Source of the DNA: Marinospirillum alkaliphilum DSM 21637
GTDB lineage: Bacteria; Pseudomonadota; Gammaproteobacteria; Pseudomonadales; Halomonadaceae
NCBI RefSeq assembly: GCF_900119735.1
Contig: NZ_FPJW01000012.1
Location: forward strand, 1 to 64,000
Direction: 5' to 3'
Length of the DNA: 64,000 nucleotides
Shown here: piece by piece, positions 34,506 through 44,519 of the stretch
How positions within the stretch are numbered: position 1 is the stretch's first letter
Layout: every line of letters starts with the position of its first letter
Translations under genes and position numbers: made by a program
Notes under the pieces: generated by a model
Databases searched by the model: none
Told to the model about the DNA's origin: nothing
Seen by the model: the letters and a program-made list of their open reading frames with translations, nothing else

Positions 34506-34535
34506 TGCCGGTCAGGTCGGCTGACCTGACCGGCA
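34506..34535. repeat. 13-bp perfect hairpin between narI and ppiC
   Basis: TGCCGGTCAGGTC and its exact inverse around GGCT. No T-run follows on the minus strand, so it is not a simple terminator. It more likely stabilises the narGHJI message or marks an RNase cut. Confidence 0.7.
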
Positions 34536-34546
34536 GTTCAGGCGGA

Positions 34547-35224
34547 TCAACCGCGACGACGAACCAGTTGGTAACGACGGCTCAGGTATTCAACTGGTGC
34601 ACTCCAGATATGAACCAGACGGGTGAAGGGGAAGATCACAAAAATGGTCATCCCCAGGAAAATGTGGGCGCGGTAAATGGCATCCACACCTTCCATGTAC
34701 ACTGCCGGGTTACCCTGCAGGGTGACCACTGACTGCGCCCACTTGGACAACTGCTGCATCATGGCGCCATCCAGGTGGCTCATGCTGGGAATCAGCGTGA
34801 GCATGCCCAGAGTGACCTGCACAAACAGGATGGCAATCACCAGGGTGTCCCCGGTTGTGCCACTGGCTCTGACACGCGGATCCGTCAGGCGGCGTTTCAG
34901 CAGCAGCAGTGAACCTATCCAGCAGAGGGTGCCGGCAAAACCGCCCACCACTATGGCAATCAGCTGTTTGGTGCCCGCTGACATGAAGGGCTCATAAAGC
35001 CAGGAGGGTGTCAGCAACCCCACCAGGTGGCCAAAGAAGATCAGCAGGATGCCGATGTGGAACAGGTTGCTGGCCAGACTCATGCCGGATTTGCGCAACA
35101 TCTGGCTGGAACCTGCTTTCCAGGTGTACTGGCCATGATCGTAGCGAATCCAGCTGCCGATGATGAACACCGCCAGAGCCAGGTAGGGATAAACGCCGAA
35201 CAGCAAAGTATCCAGGTAATTCAT
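34547..35224 (-). CDS. narI: Respiratory nitrate reductase gamma subunit NarI
   Basis: 225 residues with five membrane helices. It starts MNYLDTLLFGVYPYLALAVFIIGSWIRYDHGQYTWK-like: RYDHGQYTWKAGSSQ carries a haem histidine, and MSLASNLFHIGILLIFFGHLVG two more; RAHIFLGMTIFVIFPFTRLVH holds the last. NarI binds two haem b and takes electrons from quinol. Fourth gene of narGHJI. Its overlap-free, 17-base spacing from narJ is typical. Confidence 0.96.
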   Translation of the reverse strand: MNYLDTLLFGVYPYLALAVFIIGSWIRYDHGQYTWKAGSSQMLRKSGMSLASNLFHIGILLIFFGHLVGLLTPSWLYEPFMSAGTKQLIAIVVGGFAGTLCWIGSLLLLKRRLTDPRVRASGTTGDTLVIAILFVQVTLGMLTLIPSMSHLDGAMMQQLSKWAQSVVTLQGNPAVYMEGVDAIYRAHIFLGMTIFVIFPFTRLVHIWSAPVEYLSRRYQLVRRRG

Positions 35225-35241
35225 GATTTCTCTCCTCGCCC

Positions 35242-35976
35242 TCAGGCGCCGTAGGTGCCGGTTCTGGCCGGTGCAGGGTCCTGCAGATGCAGGGTCTGAA
35301 CCTTGCCGAGTTCGTCACGACGCTGGCGGACAATGTTGCTCTGACCACAGGCCTGGGTGCTCTGGTCATCGATGAATTTCACCATTTCCTCCTCCCAGAC
35401 CTGATCCAGGGCTTCCGGCGTGTGATCCGGTTGCTCGGCAGCGACTTTTTCGGCCAGTTCCCGGCGGTCAACATCGGCTGCACAGATGGTCAGCAGGCTG
35501 TCGAACAACAGGTGGTAGTCACTGTCACGCTGCTTCAGGCGCTCGGACAGCAGGGCCAGAATATGGTTGACAGATTCCAGCCATTGCCGGGCTTCAGCCG
35601 CTTCGCGGGTGGACAGGAACTCCAGGAACAGTGGCAGGTGATCCGGCAGTTCACGGGCATTCAGCAACAGTCCGGCCTGTTCGTATTCCGCCAGCAGGTC
35701 GACCATGGCCTGACCACGATCCCTGGATTCACCGTGTACATGCTCGAACAGCAGCAGGGACAACGCCCTGCCGCGGTCAAACAGGCCCACATAGTTTTCC
35801 TGCACATCCAGCAGATTGGCAGTGCACAGGTACTCGGTGAAGGCAACCAACTGAGCGCGCTGGTCTTTTGACAGGTTGCGCTCTTCACGGATCAGCGTGA
35901 TCAGTTCCTGCCGGAAGTCCCGCAGTTCCGCGGTGGGATAATCCAGCAGCCTTGCAAGAACAGTCAGAATTTTCAT
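35242..35976 (-). CDS. narJ: Nitrate reductase assembly chaperone NarJ
   Basis: 244 residues from the ATG at 35976, which has GAGGAG 8 bases upstream; the frame is open further upstream, but inside narH. Typical NarJ opening MKILTVLARLLDYPTAELRDF and the central motif YVGLFDRGRALSLLLFEHVHGESRDRGQAM-like (FDRGRALSLLLFEHVHG). It is needed to insert Moco into NarG in the cytoplasm before membrane anchoring. Confidence 0.95.
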   Translation of the reverse strand: MKILTVLARLLDYPTAELRDFRQELITLIREERNLSKDQRAQLVAFTEYLCTANLLDVQENYVGLFDRGRALSLLLFEHVHGESRDRGQAMVDLLAEYEQAGLLLNARELPDHLPLFLEFLSTREAAEARQWLESVNHILALLSERLKQRDSDYHLLFDSLLTICAADVDRRELAEKVAAEQPDHTPEALDQVWEEEMVKFIDDQSTQACGQSNIVRQRRDELGKVQTLHLQDPAPARTGTYGA

Positions 35977-35986
35977 GCTTTTCTCC

Positions 35987-37543
35987 TCAATCACGCAGTG
36001 AGGCAGGGTCCACCTGCTGAACGGCACCCAGCTTCTGCACCATGGTGGTGGTCTGCTTCTTGCCGCCGAACAGGCTGAACTTGCTGTCGCCGTGGCAACC
36101 GTCACCGAAGCTGAAGCCGCAGCCATTGCGTTCCGGGAAGGCTTCTCTGGCCAGTTCGCGGTGGCTGGTCGGAATCACAAAGCGGTCTTCGTAGTTGGCA
36201 ATTGCCAGGTAGCGGTACATGGCGTCCGCCTGGGATTTGCTCAGTCCGACCTGCTCCAGTGCCCGCAGGTTTTCCACACCATCCACCTGCTCAGCGCGCT
36301 TGTATTCACGCATTGCCAGCATCCGTTTCAAGGCCAGCAGTACCGGCTTTTCATCACCGGCAGTCAGCATGTTGGCCAGGTAACGCACTGGAATGCGCAG
36401 GCTGTCCACATCCGGCAATACACCGGAGTGACCGATCTGACCGGCATCAGCTGCAGACTGAATCGGTGACAAGGGGGGTACGTACCAGACCATTGGCAGG
36501 GTGCGGTATTCCGGGTGCAGTGGCAGTGCCAGCTTCCAGTCCATCGCCAGCTTCCAGACTGGGGAGGCCTGTGCAGCTTTCAGCACGTTGTCAGTGATGC
36601 CATCCTTTCTGGCCTGAGCAATCACTGCCGGATCAAAGGGATCCAGGAAGATGCTGAGCTGTTCTTCATACAGGTCACCCACTGCCGGAGTGCTGGCCAC
36701 TTCTTCGATGCGGTCTGCGTCATACAGCAGTACACCGAGATAGCGGATGCGGCCCACACAGGTTTCCGAGCAGACGGTGGGCATGCCGGATTCAATGCGT
36801 GGATAACAGAAGATGCACTTCTCGGACTTGCCGGTTTTCCAGTTGTAGTAGATCTTCTTGTAGGGGCAGCCGCTGACACACATGCGCCAGCCACGGCATT
36901 TTTCCTGGTCAATCAGGACAATGCCGTCTTCTTCCCGCTTGTAAATGGCACCACTGGGGCAGGACGCCACACAAGCCGGATTCAGGCAGTGCTCACACAG
37001 GCGCGGCAGGTACATCATGAAGGTGTTTTCAAACTGACCGTAGATGTCTGCCTGGATCTGGTCGAAGTTGGCATCCTTGCGGCGCCTGGAAAACTCGGTG
37101 CCGAGGATCTCTTCCCAGTTGGGGCCCCATTCGATCTTGTTCATCCGTTCACCGCTGATCAACGAGCGCGGACGAGCCACCGGCTGGTGTTTGCTCTCCG
37201 GCGCGTTGTGCAGGTGCTGGTAGTCAAAATCAAAGGGTTCGTAGTAGTCATCAATTTCCGGCAGGTCCGGATTGGCAAAGATGTTTGCCAATACCCGGAA
37301 CTTGCCACCGATGCGGGGCTCGATCTTGCCGTCACGACGGCGCACCCAGCCACCCTTCCACTTGTCCTGGTTTTCCCATTCCTTGGGATAACCAATGCCT
37401 GGCTTGGTTTCAACGTTGTTGAACCAGGCATACTCCATGCCTTCACGACTGGTCCACACATTTTTACAGGTGATGGAGCAGGTGTGGCAGCCGATGCATT
37501 TGTCGAGGTTCAGAACCATGCCGACCTGAGAACGAATTTTCAT
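35987..37543 (-). CDS. narH: Respiratory nitrate reductase beta subunit NarH
   Basis: 518 residues. Four cysteine groups hold three [4Fe-4S] and one [3Fe-4S] cluster: CIGCHTCSITCKNVW near residue 16, CEHCLNPACVASCP near residue 184, CRGWRMCVSGCPYKKIYYNW (Trp replaces one Cys, hence [3Fe-4S]) and CIFCYPRIESGMPTVCSETC. It relays electrons from NarI haem to NarG. It overlaps the narG stop by 4 bases. Confidence 0.97.
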   Translation of the reverse strand: MKIRSQVGMVLNLDKCIGCHTCSITCKNVWTSREGMEYAWFNNVETKPGIGYPKEWENQDKWKGGWVRRRDGKIEPRIGGKFRVLANIFANPDLPEIDDYYEPFDFDYQHLHNAPESKHQPVARPRSLISGERMNKIEWGPNWEEILGTEFSRRRKDANFDQIQADIYGQFENTFMMYLPRLCEHCLNPACVASCPSGAIYKREEDGIVLIDQEKCRGWRMCVSGCPYKKIYYNWKTGKSEKCIFCYPRIESGMPTVCSETCVGRIRYLGVLLYDADRIEEVASTPAVGDLYEEQLSIFLDPFDPAVIAQARKDGITDNVLKAAQASPVWKLAMDWKLALPLHPEYRTLPMVWYVPPLSPIQSAADAGQIGHSGVLPDVDSLRIPVRYLANMLTAGDEKPVLLALKRMLAMREYKRAEQVDGVENLRALEQVGLSKSQADAMYRYLAIANYEDRFVIPTSHRELAREAFPERNGCGFSFGDGCHGDSKFSLFGGKKQTTTMVQKLGAVQQVDPASLRD

Positions 37544-40500
37544 TTTGCGGCCTCCTGCTGATAGTCGTTGCCTTCACCGTCCAGCCAGTCGATGCGCTTC
37601 ATCTTGCGCACGATGACAAATTCATCACGGTTGGAACCGACTGTGCCGTAGTAGTTGAAACCGTAAGCCTGATGCGCGTAACCACCGATCATGTGCGTGG
37701 GTTTGGGACAGGCACGGGTGACCGAGTTGTGAATGCCGCCACGGGTACCGGTGACTTCCGAACCGGGCACGTTCACGATGCGCTCCTGGGCGTGGTACAT
37801 CATCACCATGCCGGGCATCACGCGCTGACTGACCACCGCACGGGCAGCAATGGCCCCGTTGGTGTTGAACAGCTCAATCCAGTCGTTGTCGCGGATGCCA
37901 AGATCACGAGCATCATCCTCACTCATCCAGACAATCGGGCCGCCACGAGACAGGGTCAGCATCAGCAGGTTGTCGCTGTAGGTGCTGTGAATGCCCCATT
38001 TCTGGTGTGGCGTGATCCAGTTGAGTGCTTTTTCCGGATTGCCGTTGGTTTTCTTGCCCAGCATCGGTGCCACCGCCTTGGTGTTGATTGGCGGGCGATA
38101 CACCAGCAGGCTTTCACCGAAAGCGCGCATCCATGGGTGATCCTGGTAGAACTGCTGACGACCGGTCAGGGTGCGCCACGGAATCAGTTCATGCACGTTG
38201 GTGTAACCGGCGTTGTAGGACACATGTTCATCTTCCAGACCGGACCAGGTGGGGCTGGAAATGATCTTGCGCGGTTGTGCCACGATGTCGTGGAAGCGGA
38301 TTTTTTCCTCTTCCTTGGAGCGGGCCAGGTGGGTGTGATCCAGACCGGTGATGTCAGACAGTGCCTGCCAGGCCTTGACGGCAACATGTCCGTTGGTTTC
38401 CGGTGCCAGTGTCAGTACCACTTCAGCGGCATCAATGGCGGTTTCGATTTTCGGACGACCGGCATTGCTGCCTTCTTCGTGACGATGGTTCAGGCGACCC
38501 AGCAGTTCCACTTCTGTGTCTGTGTTCCAGCTGATGCCCTTGCCGCCATTGCCCAATTTTTCCAGTGCCGGGCCCAGCGAGGTGAAGCGGGCGTAGGTTT
38601 CCGGGTAGTTGCGTTCAACCGGAATCAGTGCCGGTGCGGTTTTGCCTGGAATCAGGTCACACTCACCTTTTTTCCAGTCTTTCACATCCAGCGGTTGGCC
38701 CAGCTCTGCCGGTGCATCATGTTGCAATGGCAGGGTCACCAGGTCGGTTTCCACCCCCAGGTGGCCTTTACAGACTCTGGAAAACTCCTTCGCAATGCCC
38801 TTGTAGATTTCCCAGTCGCTGCGTGCTTCCCAGGCAGGATCAGTGGCAGCCGTCAGCGGGTGGATGAAGGGGTGCATGTCCGAGGTATTCAGGTCATTCT
38901 TTTCATACCAGGTGGCCGTTGGCAGCACGATATCCGAGTAGAGGCAGGTGGTGGACATGCGGAAGTCCAGGGTCACCAGCAGGTCCAGCTTGCCTTCCTG
39001 CACCTCGTCGTGCCACTTCACTTCTTCCGGCATCGGGCCGCCTTCCTTGCCCAGATCCTTGCCCTGCAGACCATGACGGGTGCCCAACAGGTACTTGAGC
39101 ATGTACTCGTGACCCTTGCCGGAAGAACCCAGCAGGTTGGAACGCCAGATGAACAGGTTGCGTGGGAAGTTCTCAGGTGAATCCGGATCTTCTGCTGCAA
39201 AGGCAATTTCACCGGACTTCAGTGCCTGTACTGTGTATTCCTGTGGTGTCATGCCTGCTGCCGCAGCACGGGTGGCGATGGTCAGCGGGTTGGTGTTCAG
39301 CTGGGGTGCTGATGGCAGCCAGCCCATGCGTTCAGAGCGAACGTTGAAGTCAATCAGGCTGCCGGTGTAACGACGCGCATCGGCCAGCGGTGACAGGATT
39401 TCACTGACTTCCAGTTTTTCATAACGCCACTGATCGGAGTGGTTGTAGAAGAAGGACGTGGAGTTCATATGGCGTGGCGGACGGGTCCAGTCCAGTGCAA
39501 AGGCCAGGGGTTGCCAGCCGGTTTGCGGACGCAGTTTTTCCTGGCCAACATAGTGGGCCCAGCCACCGCCGGACTGACCAACACAGCCACACAGGATCAG
39601 CATGTTGATCAGGCCGCGGTAGTTCATGTCCATGTGATACCAGTGGTTCATGCCGGCACCAACAATGATCATTGAACGACCTTTGGTCTTGTGTGCCGTT
39701 TCAGCAAACTCACGGGCAATGCGAATCACGGTGTCCTGTGGTACACCGGTGATGGCCTCCTGCCAGGCTGGTGTGTAGGGGGCAATCTGGTTGTGATCGG
39801 TGGCACCGTCATCTTCGCCCAGGCCCTGGTTGATGCCGTAGTTGGCAATCATCAGGTCAAACACACTGACCACTCTGGCTTCGCTGCCATCGGCCAGTTT
39901 CAGCTTGCGGGCCGGCAGTGCGTGGTGCAGTACATCCTTGACTTTCACCGAGTTGAAGTGCTCGTGTTCGATGCCCCCGAAATAGGGGAAACCGACCTGC
40001 ACCACTTCGTCGTGAGCCCCTTTCAGGCTCAGGCGCAGTTTCACTTCACGGTGGTCGTCACCGGTTTTCTGATCGATGTTCCACTTGCCCTTCTGACCCC
40101 AGCGGAAACCGATGGAACCGTTGGGAGCCACCAGATCATCCGTCAGCTCATCAATGGCCAGGGTTTTCCATTCCGGGTTGTTGCTTTCACCCAGCTGGTC
40201 ACTCATGTCGCTGGCACGCAGGAAACGACCGGGTACAAAACGGCCATCTTCACGCTCTTCCAGCATCACCAGATAAGGCATGTCGGTGTAACGACGCACG
40301 TAATCGGTGAAGTATTCACTGGGGTTGTCGAGGTGGAATTCTTTCAGGATCACATGGCCAAAAGCCATGGCCAGTGCGGCATCGGTGCCCTGCTTGGGGT
40401 TCAGCCACTGATCGGAGAGCTTGGCGACCTCGGAGTAGTCCGGGGTAATGGCAACGGTTTTGGTGCCCTTGTAACGCACTTCGGTGAAGAAGTGAGCATC

Positions 40501-41289
40501 CGGAGTACGGGTCTGAGGTACGTTGGAGCCCCAGGCAATGATGTAATTACTGTTGTACCAGTCAGCAGACTCAGGAACGTCGGTTTGCTCCCCCCAGGTC
40601 ATCGGAGAGGCTGGCGGCAGGTCACAGTACCAGTCGTAAAAGCTCATGCAGACGCCACCGATCAGCGACAGGTAACGGCTGCCGGCGGCATAGGACACCA
40701 TCGACATGGCGGGAATCGGTGAGAAGCCGATGATACGGTCCGGCCCGAAGGTTTTGGCCGTGTAGGTGTTGGATGCTGCAATCAGCTCGTTGACTTCATC
40801 CCAGCTGGAGCGGATGAACCCACCCATGCCGCGCTGGGTTTTGTAAGTGCTGGTTTTGCTCGGGTCTTCCACAATTGAAGCCCAGGCCTGCACCGGATCA
40901 TCATGCAGGCTGCGAGCCTTGCGCCACAGCTTCATCAGCTGCTTGCGCATCATCGGGTACTTCAGGCGATTGGCACTGTACATGTACCAGGAATAACTGG
41001 CGCCACGTGGGCAGCCCCTGGGTTCATGGTTCGGCAGATCGGTACGGGTGCGCGGGTAGTCGGTCTGCTGGGTTTCCCAGGTGACCAGGCCATTCTTGAC
41101 GTAGATCTTCCAGCTGCAGGAGCCGGTGCAGTTGACGCCATGGGTGGAGCGAACCACCTTGTCATGTTGCCAGCGCTGGCGATAGCCATCTTCCCAGTCG
41201 CGATTGGTTACCTGAGTTTCCCCGTGGCCATTGGCAAAGGGGACGCGTGATTTGCTGAAATAATTCAGTCGATCTATGAAGTGACTCAT
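37540..41289 (-). CDS. narG: Respiratory nitrate reductase alpha subunit NarG
   Basis: 1249 residues, the normal length. The N-terminal FS0 cluster uses the His in THGVNCTGSC followed by two Cys and a later Cys in GCPRGASY. The Mo-bisPGD site includes the ligand Asp region (WYNSNYIIAWGSNVPQTRTPDAH). It reduces nitrate to nitrite on the cytoplasmic face, and there is no full Tat signal, as expected. First gene of narGHJI-ppiC-EAL-dnr. It is divergent from narX with a 282-base control region containing FNR- and NarL-type sites. Confidence 0.98.
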   Translation of the reverse strand: MSHFIDRLNYFSKSRVPFANGHGETQVTNRDWEDGYRQRWQHDKVVRSTHGVNCTGSCSWKIYVKNGLVTWETQQTDYPRTRTDLPNHEPRGCPRGASYSWYMYSANRLKYPMMRKQLMKLWRKARSLHDDPVQAWASIVEDPSKTSTYKTQRGMGGFIRSSWDEVNELIAASNTYTAKTFGPDRIIGFSPIPAMSMVSYAAGSRYLSLIGGVCMSFYDWYCDLPPASPMTWGEQTDVPESADWYNSNYIIAWGSNVPQTRTPDAHFFTEVRYKGTKTVAITPDYSEVAKLSDQWLNPKQGTDAALAMAFGHVILKEFHLDNPSEYFTDYVRRYTDMPYLVMLEEREDGRFVPGRFLRASDMSDQLGESNNPEWKTLAIDELTDDLVAPNGSIGFRWGQKGKWNIDQKTGDDHREVKLRLSLKGAHDEVVQVGFPYFGGIEHEHFNSVKVKDVLHHALPARKLKLADGSEARVVSVFDLMIANYGINQGLGEDDGATDHNQIAPYTPAWQEAITGVPQDTVIRIAREFAETAHKTKGRSMIIVGAGMNHWYHMDMNYRGLINMLILCGCVGQSGGGWAHYVGQEKLRPQTGWQPLAFALDWTRPPRHMNSTSFFYNHSDQWRYEKLEVSEILSPLADARRYTGSLIDFNVRSERMGWLPSAPQLNTNPLTIATRAAAAGMTPQEYTVQALKSGEIAFAAEDPDSPENFPRNLFIWRSNLLGSSGKGHEYMLKYLLGTRHGLQGKDLGKEGGPMPEEVKWHDEVQEGKLDLLVTLDFRMSTTCLYSDIVLPTATWYEKNDLNTSDMHPFIHPLTAATDPAWEARSDWEIYKGIAKEFSRVCKGHLGVETDLVTLPLQHDAPAELGQPLDVKDWKKGECDLIPGKTAPALIPVERNYPETYARFTSLGPALEKLGNGGKGISWNTDTEVELLGRLNHRHEEGSNAGRPKIETAIDAAEVVLTLAPETNGHVAVKAWQALSDITGLDHTHLARSKEEEKIRFHDIVAQPRKIISSPTWSGLEDEHVSYNAGYTNVHELIPWRTLTGRQQFYQDHPWMRAFGESLLVYRPPINTKAVAPMLGKKTNGNPEKALNWITPHQKWGIHSTYSDNLLMLTLSRGGPIVWMSEDDARDLGIRDNDWIELFNTNGAIAARAVVSQRVMPGMVMMYHAQERIVNVPGSEVTGTRGGIHNSVTRACPKPTHMIGGYAHQAYGFNYYGTVGSNRDEFVIVRKMKRIDWLDGEGNDYQQEAAK

Positions 41290-41431
41290 TGTCGATCTCC
41301 CAGACTCCTCGAATAGGTGGACGTTTCTCTTGCCGTCCTGGTGTCAGGTCGGGACTGCACCTGCCGTTCATCAGTGGAGCGCATCTCAGGCAGGGGCCCG
41401 GTACCCGGATGGCGATTCACGAGCTGGATTC

Positions 41432-41445
41432 TGGAACAATATCAA
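41432..41445 (-). promoter_or_regulatory. FNR-like box before narG
   Basis: Minus-strand TTGAT-ATTG-TTCCA, eight of ten. It is 143 bases before narG. The centre lies 53 bases from the NarL-type site, which resembles the E. coli narG layout (FNR at -41.5, NarL near -89). No strong -10 is seen 21 bases after it. Confidence 0.5.
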
Positions 41446-41483
41446 TGCAAATTCTGTCCGGTTACCTCCAGAGACCAGCCTTC

Positions 41484-41499
41484 TACTCCTTCAGGGGTA
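41484..41499. promoter_or_regulatory. NarL 7-2-7 site between narG and narX
   Basis: TACTCCT-TC-AGGGGTA: both arms fit TACYYMT perfectly in the 7-2-7 inverted order bound by phospho-NarL. It could activate narG and autoregulate narXL. The rest of 41290-41571 showed nothing clear. Confidence 0.75.
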
Positions 41500-41571
41500 T
41501 TCGGATGACACCGGATGGATGATGCAATACCCTGCAGTAAAACCAGGGATTCAAGAGCTTGTAAAAACCCC

Positions 41572-43497
41572 ATGAACCTGTTCCGAAAGTCACTGATTGC
41601 CCGCATTGTTGCCCTGTTGATGGCCATCAGCCTGATGGCGCTGTCCAGTATTACTGTGTCGGTGGTGGTGGCTGAACGCACCCAGGGCGATGCCGCGGCA
41701 TTAAATGTGGCTGGTTCGCTGCGTATGCAGACCTGGCGTATTGCCAGCACCCTGCAGTCTTATGTGCACAGTTCCGATGAGCTACGCGAGGATGAAAAGC
41801 AGCGCTTGCTGCAGATGATCGGTGGTTTTGAGCAGCGGCTGTACAACCCTGAATTGCTGAATGCCATTCCTTTTGCGCGAGGAGACAGCACCCGCCTTCA
41901 GCACCAGTGGATCGAACAGATCTGGCGGCGCCAGATGACGCAGGAGTTGAACCTTTATACTGCTGGCCTGGCTGGAGAAGAACGGCTGCCTGGCACCCTG
42001 CGGCAGTTGGAGTCACTGGTTAACGATATCGATCAGATGGTGCACTTGCTGGAAAAAAGCACCGAGCACAAGGTGGAGTTGCTGAAGTTCCTGCACATCA
42101 TCGGCTTGTTAATCACCCTGGTGATTCTGGTGGTGGCCATTGTTGATATCCGTAATCACCTGATCAAACCCCTGCATCAACTGGTGGAGCTGGCAAAACA
42201 GGCCACCCGGCATAATTTTTCGGTACGCTCCGGGGTGACTGGCAAGGATGAACTGAGCCAGTTGGGACAGGCTTTTGATCAGATGGCGGAAGAGCTGTCG
42301 GTCAGTTACAGCAGCCTGGAGGCTCGGGTCAGGGACAAGACTGCAGAACTGGAGCGCAGCCACAAGGCGCTGGAAATCCTTCATGACACTAGCCGCTCGA
42401 TCTATGAAGGTGGCGGCGACATGTGCCGTAATGCCTTGCCAATGCTGAAAAAACTCGAAACCCTGTTAAGCATTGGCCCAATTAAACTCTACCTGACCTC
42501 TGATGAGATGGCGGCATCGATTCCGGTGCTGGATACCCAGACACCGGATCGTCCCGGTTATTGCCGGAATCTGGAGTGTGATATCTGTATTTCCACTGAG
42601 GACCCCGAAGCAACCGGACGTTGCCGTACTCACCAACAGAAAATGCACTTTGCAGTACGAGCCGGAAACCGCAAGCTGGGCAGTATGGAAGTCTGGTACC
42701 CCTTCGGCCGCCAGTTGAGTGAAAGAGGACGGCGACTGCTGGAGACCCTGGCCGATCAATTGGCGACAGCGGTTTACCTGCAGAATCGTATGGCTGAGCT
42801 GCAGCAGGTTTCGCTGCTGGAAGAGCGCACGGTGATTGCCCGTGAACTGCATGATTCACTGGCGCAGTCACTTTCTTACCTGAAAATTCAGGTGGCCAGA
42901 TTGCAAAAGCTGCATGAGAGTGAGGGTGTTTCAGAAGCGGAACAGGTGGTGGTGGATGAACTGCGCACCGGCCTGAACAGTGCCTATCGTCAATTACGGG
43001 AGTTGCTGACCACCTTCCGCCTGAAACTGGACAAACCCGGTTTGCACCAGGCCATCTTGCAGACCATTGATGAGTTTTCTGCCAAGGCCGGGTTTCACAT
43101 TGAGCTGGATTACAACCTGCCGATGCACCTGTTGAATCCGAATGAAGAAATCCATGTACTGCAGATCATCCGTGAAGCCCTGGCCAACACCTTCAAGCAT
43201 GCACAGGCCAGTGAGGTGCAGGTACTGATTGATTATGCTGCCGGTCAGGTGAGCGTGCGGGTACGGGACAATGGTGTTGGTCTGAAGGATGGCCGAGTAC
43301 CCGATCAACACTATGGCATGGTGATCATGCGGGATCGCAGCCTGACACTCGGCGGTAGCCTGCAGGTGGCGAATCACACCGCTGGTGGTGTTGAAGTGTG
43401 GTTGGATTTTATACCAAGCGCAGCGTCCGGTGGGCAAGCCAGCGGGCAGCAGCATGTAATGTCTGAACCTGTTGCAGTCAACAAGGAAAGCCAATGA
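41572..43497 (+). CDS. narX: Nitrate/nitrite sensor histidine kinase NarX
   Basis: 641 residues from the ATG at 41572; the frame runs 19 codons further upstream through the control region. TM1, then the P-box ([20 protein letters not shown], residues about 40-59) that binds nitrate, TM2 near residue 175, HAMP, a central region with a cysteine cluster (C331, C336, C339, C351; CRNLECDIC) as in NarX/NarQ, and the HisKA_3 domain with H427 in [16 protein letters not shown], followed by a normal ATPase domain. It phosphorylates NarL, whose gene overlaps by four bases. Confidence 0.93.
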   Translation: MNLFRKSLIARIVALLMAISLMALSSITVSVVVAERTQGDAAALNVAGSLRMQTWRIASTLQSYVHSSDELREDEKQRLLQMIGGFEQRLYNPELLNAIPFARGDSTRLQHQWIEQIWRRQMTQELNLYTAGLAGEERLPGTLRQLESLVNDIDQMVHLLEKSTEHKVELLKFLHIIGLLITLVILVVAIVDIRNHLIKPLHQLVELAKQATRHNFSVRSGVTGKDELSQLGQAFDQMAEELSVSYSSLEARVRDKTAELERSHKALEILHDTSRSIYEGGGDMCRNALPMLKKLETLLSIGPIKLYLTSDEMAASIPVLDTQTPDRPGYCRNLECDICISTEDPEATGRCRTHQQKMHFAVRAGNRKLGSMEVWYPFGRQLSERGRRLLETLADQLATAVYLQNRMAELQQVSLLEERTVIARELHDSLAQSLSYLKIQVARLQKLHESEGVSEAEQVVVDELRTGLNSAYRQLRELLTTFRLKLDKPGLHQAILQTIDEFSAKAGFHIELDYNLPMHLLNPNEEIHVLQIIREALANTFKHAQASEVQVLIDYAAGQVSVRVRDNGVGLKDGRVPDQHYGMVIMRDRSLTLGGSLQVANHTAGGVEVWLDFIPSAASGGQASGQQHVMSEPVAVNKESQ

Positions 43498-44186
43498 TGG
43501 ATAATAAAAAGAAGTCAGACTTGTTTGATGAAAAAGCGCCTGCCAGTGTACTGTTGATTGATGACCACCCGCTGTTGCGCCGTGGCATCATCCAGTTGCT
43601 GGAGATGGAGCCTGATCTGGTGCTGGCCGGAGAGGCCAGCAATGCCCTTGATGGGGTGCAGTTGGCCGTTGAGCTGGACCCGGATCTGATCCTGCTGGAT
43701 CTGAACATGCCGGATATCAACGGCATTGAAACCCTCAAACTCTTGCGAGCAGAAAAGATCAGTTCCCGTATTGTGATCTTTACCGTGTCGGACCATGAAG
43801 AGGATGTGGTGGCAGCTATCAAGGCCGGTGCGGATGGTTACCTGCTGAAGGATATGGAGCCGGAAGATCTGGTGAGCCAATTGCGCCAGGCTGCATTGGG
43901 ACGCATGGCAATCAGCGAAAAACTCACGTCACTGCTGGCTGAAGCGCTGCGTAATCAACGCAGCAAACCGGCCGGGCCGGATATCAGCAGTCTTACCGCC
44001 AGGGAAATGCAGATCCTGCGACAGGTTGCTGAAGGTCTGTCCAACAAGATGGTGGCCAGGCGTCTGGATATCAGTGAAGGAACGGTGAAAGTCCACGTCA
44101 AAAACCTGCTGAAAAAACTCAACCTGCGATCCCGCGTGGAAGTGGCTGTCTGGGCCGTGCAGGAGGGTATCACCCAGCGTCAGTGA
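43494..44186 (+). CDS. narL: Nitrate response regulator NarL
   Basis: 230 residues. Receiver domain with the phosphate-accepting D69 in [11 protein letters not shown] and a LuxR-type HTH at the C terminus ([40 protein letters not shown], residues about 165-205). Coupled to narX through ATGA. It binds TACYYMT heptamers such as those at 41484 and 44361. A bidirectional terminator follows. Confidence 0.94.
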   Translation: MMDNKKKSDLFDEKAPASVLLIDDHPLLRRGIIQLLEMEPDLVLAGEASNALDGVQLAVELDPDLILLDLNMPDINGIETLKLLRAEKISSRIVIFTVSDHEEDVVAAIKAGADGYLLKDMEPEDLVSQLRQAALGRMAISEKLTSLLAEALRNQRSKPAGPDISSLTAREMQILRQVAEGLSNKMVARRLDISEGTVKVHVKNLLKKLNLRSRVEVAVWAVQEGITQRQ

Positions 44187-44204
44187 ATGATCATGATCAG
44201 TCAT

Positions 44205-44234
44205 AAAAAAACCCGGCCTTGACCGGGTTTTTTT
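44205..44234. terminator. Bidirectional terminator after narXL
   Basis: A-run, CCCGG stem pair with a 6-nt loop (CCTTGA), and seven T. It ends the narXL message. Confidence 0.88.
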
Positions 44235-44249
44235 ATGGCTGAAGGTAGG

Positions 44250-44275
44250 GTTATTTGTGTATACCCACAAATAAC
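44250..44275. promoter_or_regulatory. 10-bp perfect dyad in the narK upstream region
   Basis: GTTATTTGTG and CACAAATAAC around TATACC, 245 bases before narK and 16 bases after the narXL terminator. It looks like an operator, but the regulator is unknown. No T-run follows. Confidence 0.45.
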
Positions 44276-44360
44276 ATCAGCCTTAAAGCATGCATCAACC
44301 CGCTTACCTCCACCCAATTTTAAATCCTTTTAAAACAATATTATGCGATGTTCTTTTGAC

Positions 44361-44376
44361 TACTCCGGAAGGAGTA
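44361..44376. promoter_or_regulatory. NarL 7-2-7 site before narK
   Basis: TACTCCG-GA-AGGAGTA: one arm perfect, one with a single mismatch. It is 144 bases before the narK start. This fits nitrate activation of transport by NarL. The rest of 44276-44519 showed nothing clear. Confidence 0.7.
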
Positions 44377-44519
44377 GATGGGGTGTTGTCATTGATTTTT
44401 GACCGTCTTGCGCGTGTGTTTTTCCAGCGTATCTTCAGTGCAACGCACAAATAAAACGCCCGGGTTGTGCGTTCTGAAACCGCAATTTCACAGGTAGCAG
44501 AAGCCAACAGGAAACTACC

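Noticed and set aside
37672-39180. Long plus-strand open frame opposite narG
   Set aside because: It is a shadow of the strongly biased narG codons; no ribosome site, and narG is certain.
44392-44405. FNR-like box TTGATTTTTGACCG before narK
   Set aside because: Only one half-site matches and the nearest -10-like word is about 3 bases off the class II spacing.
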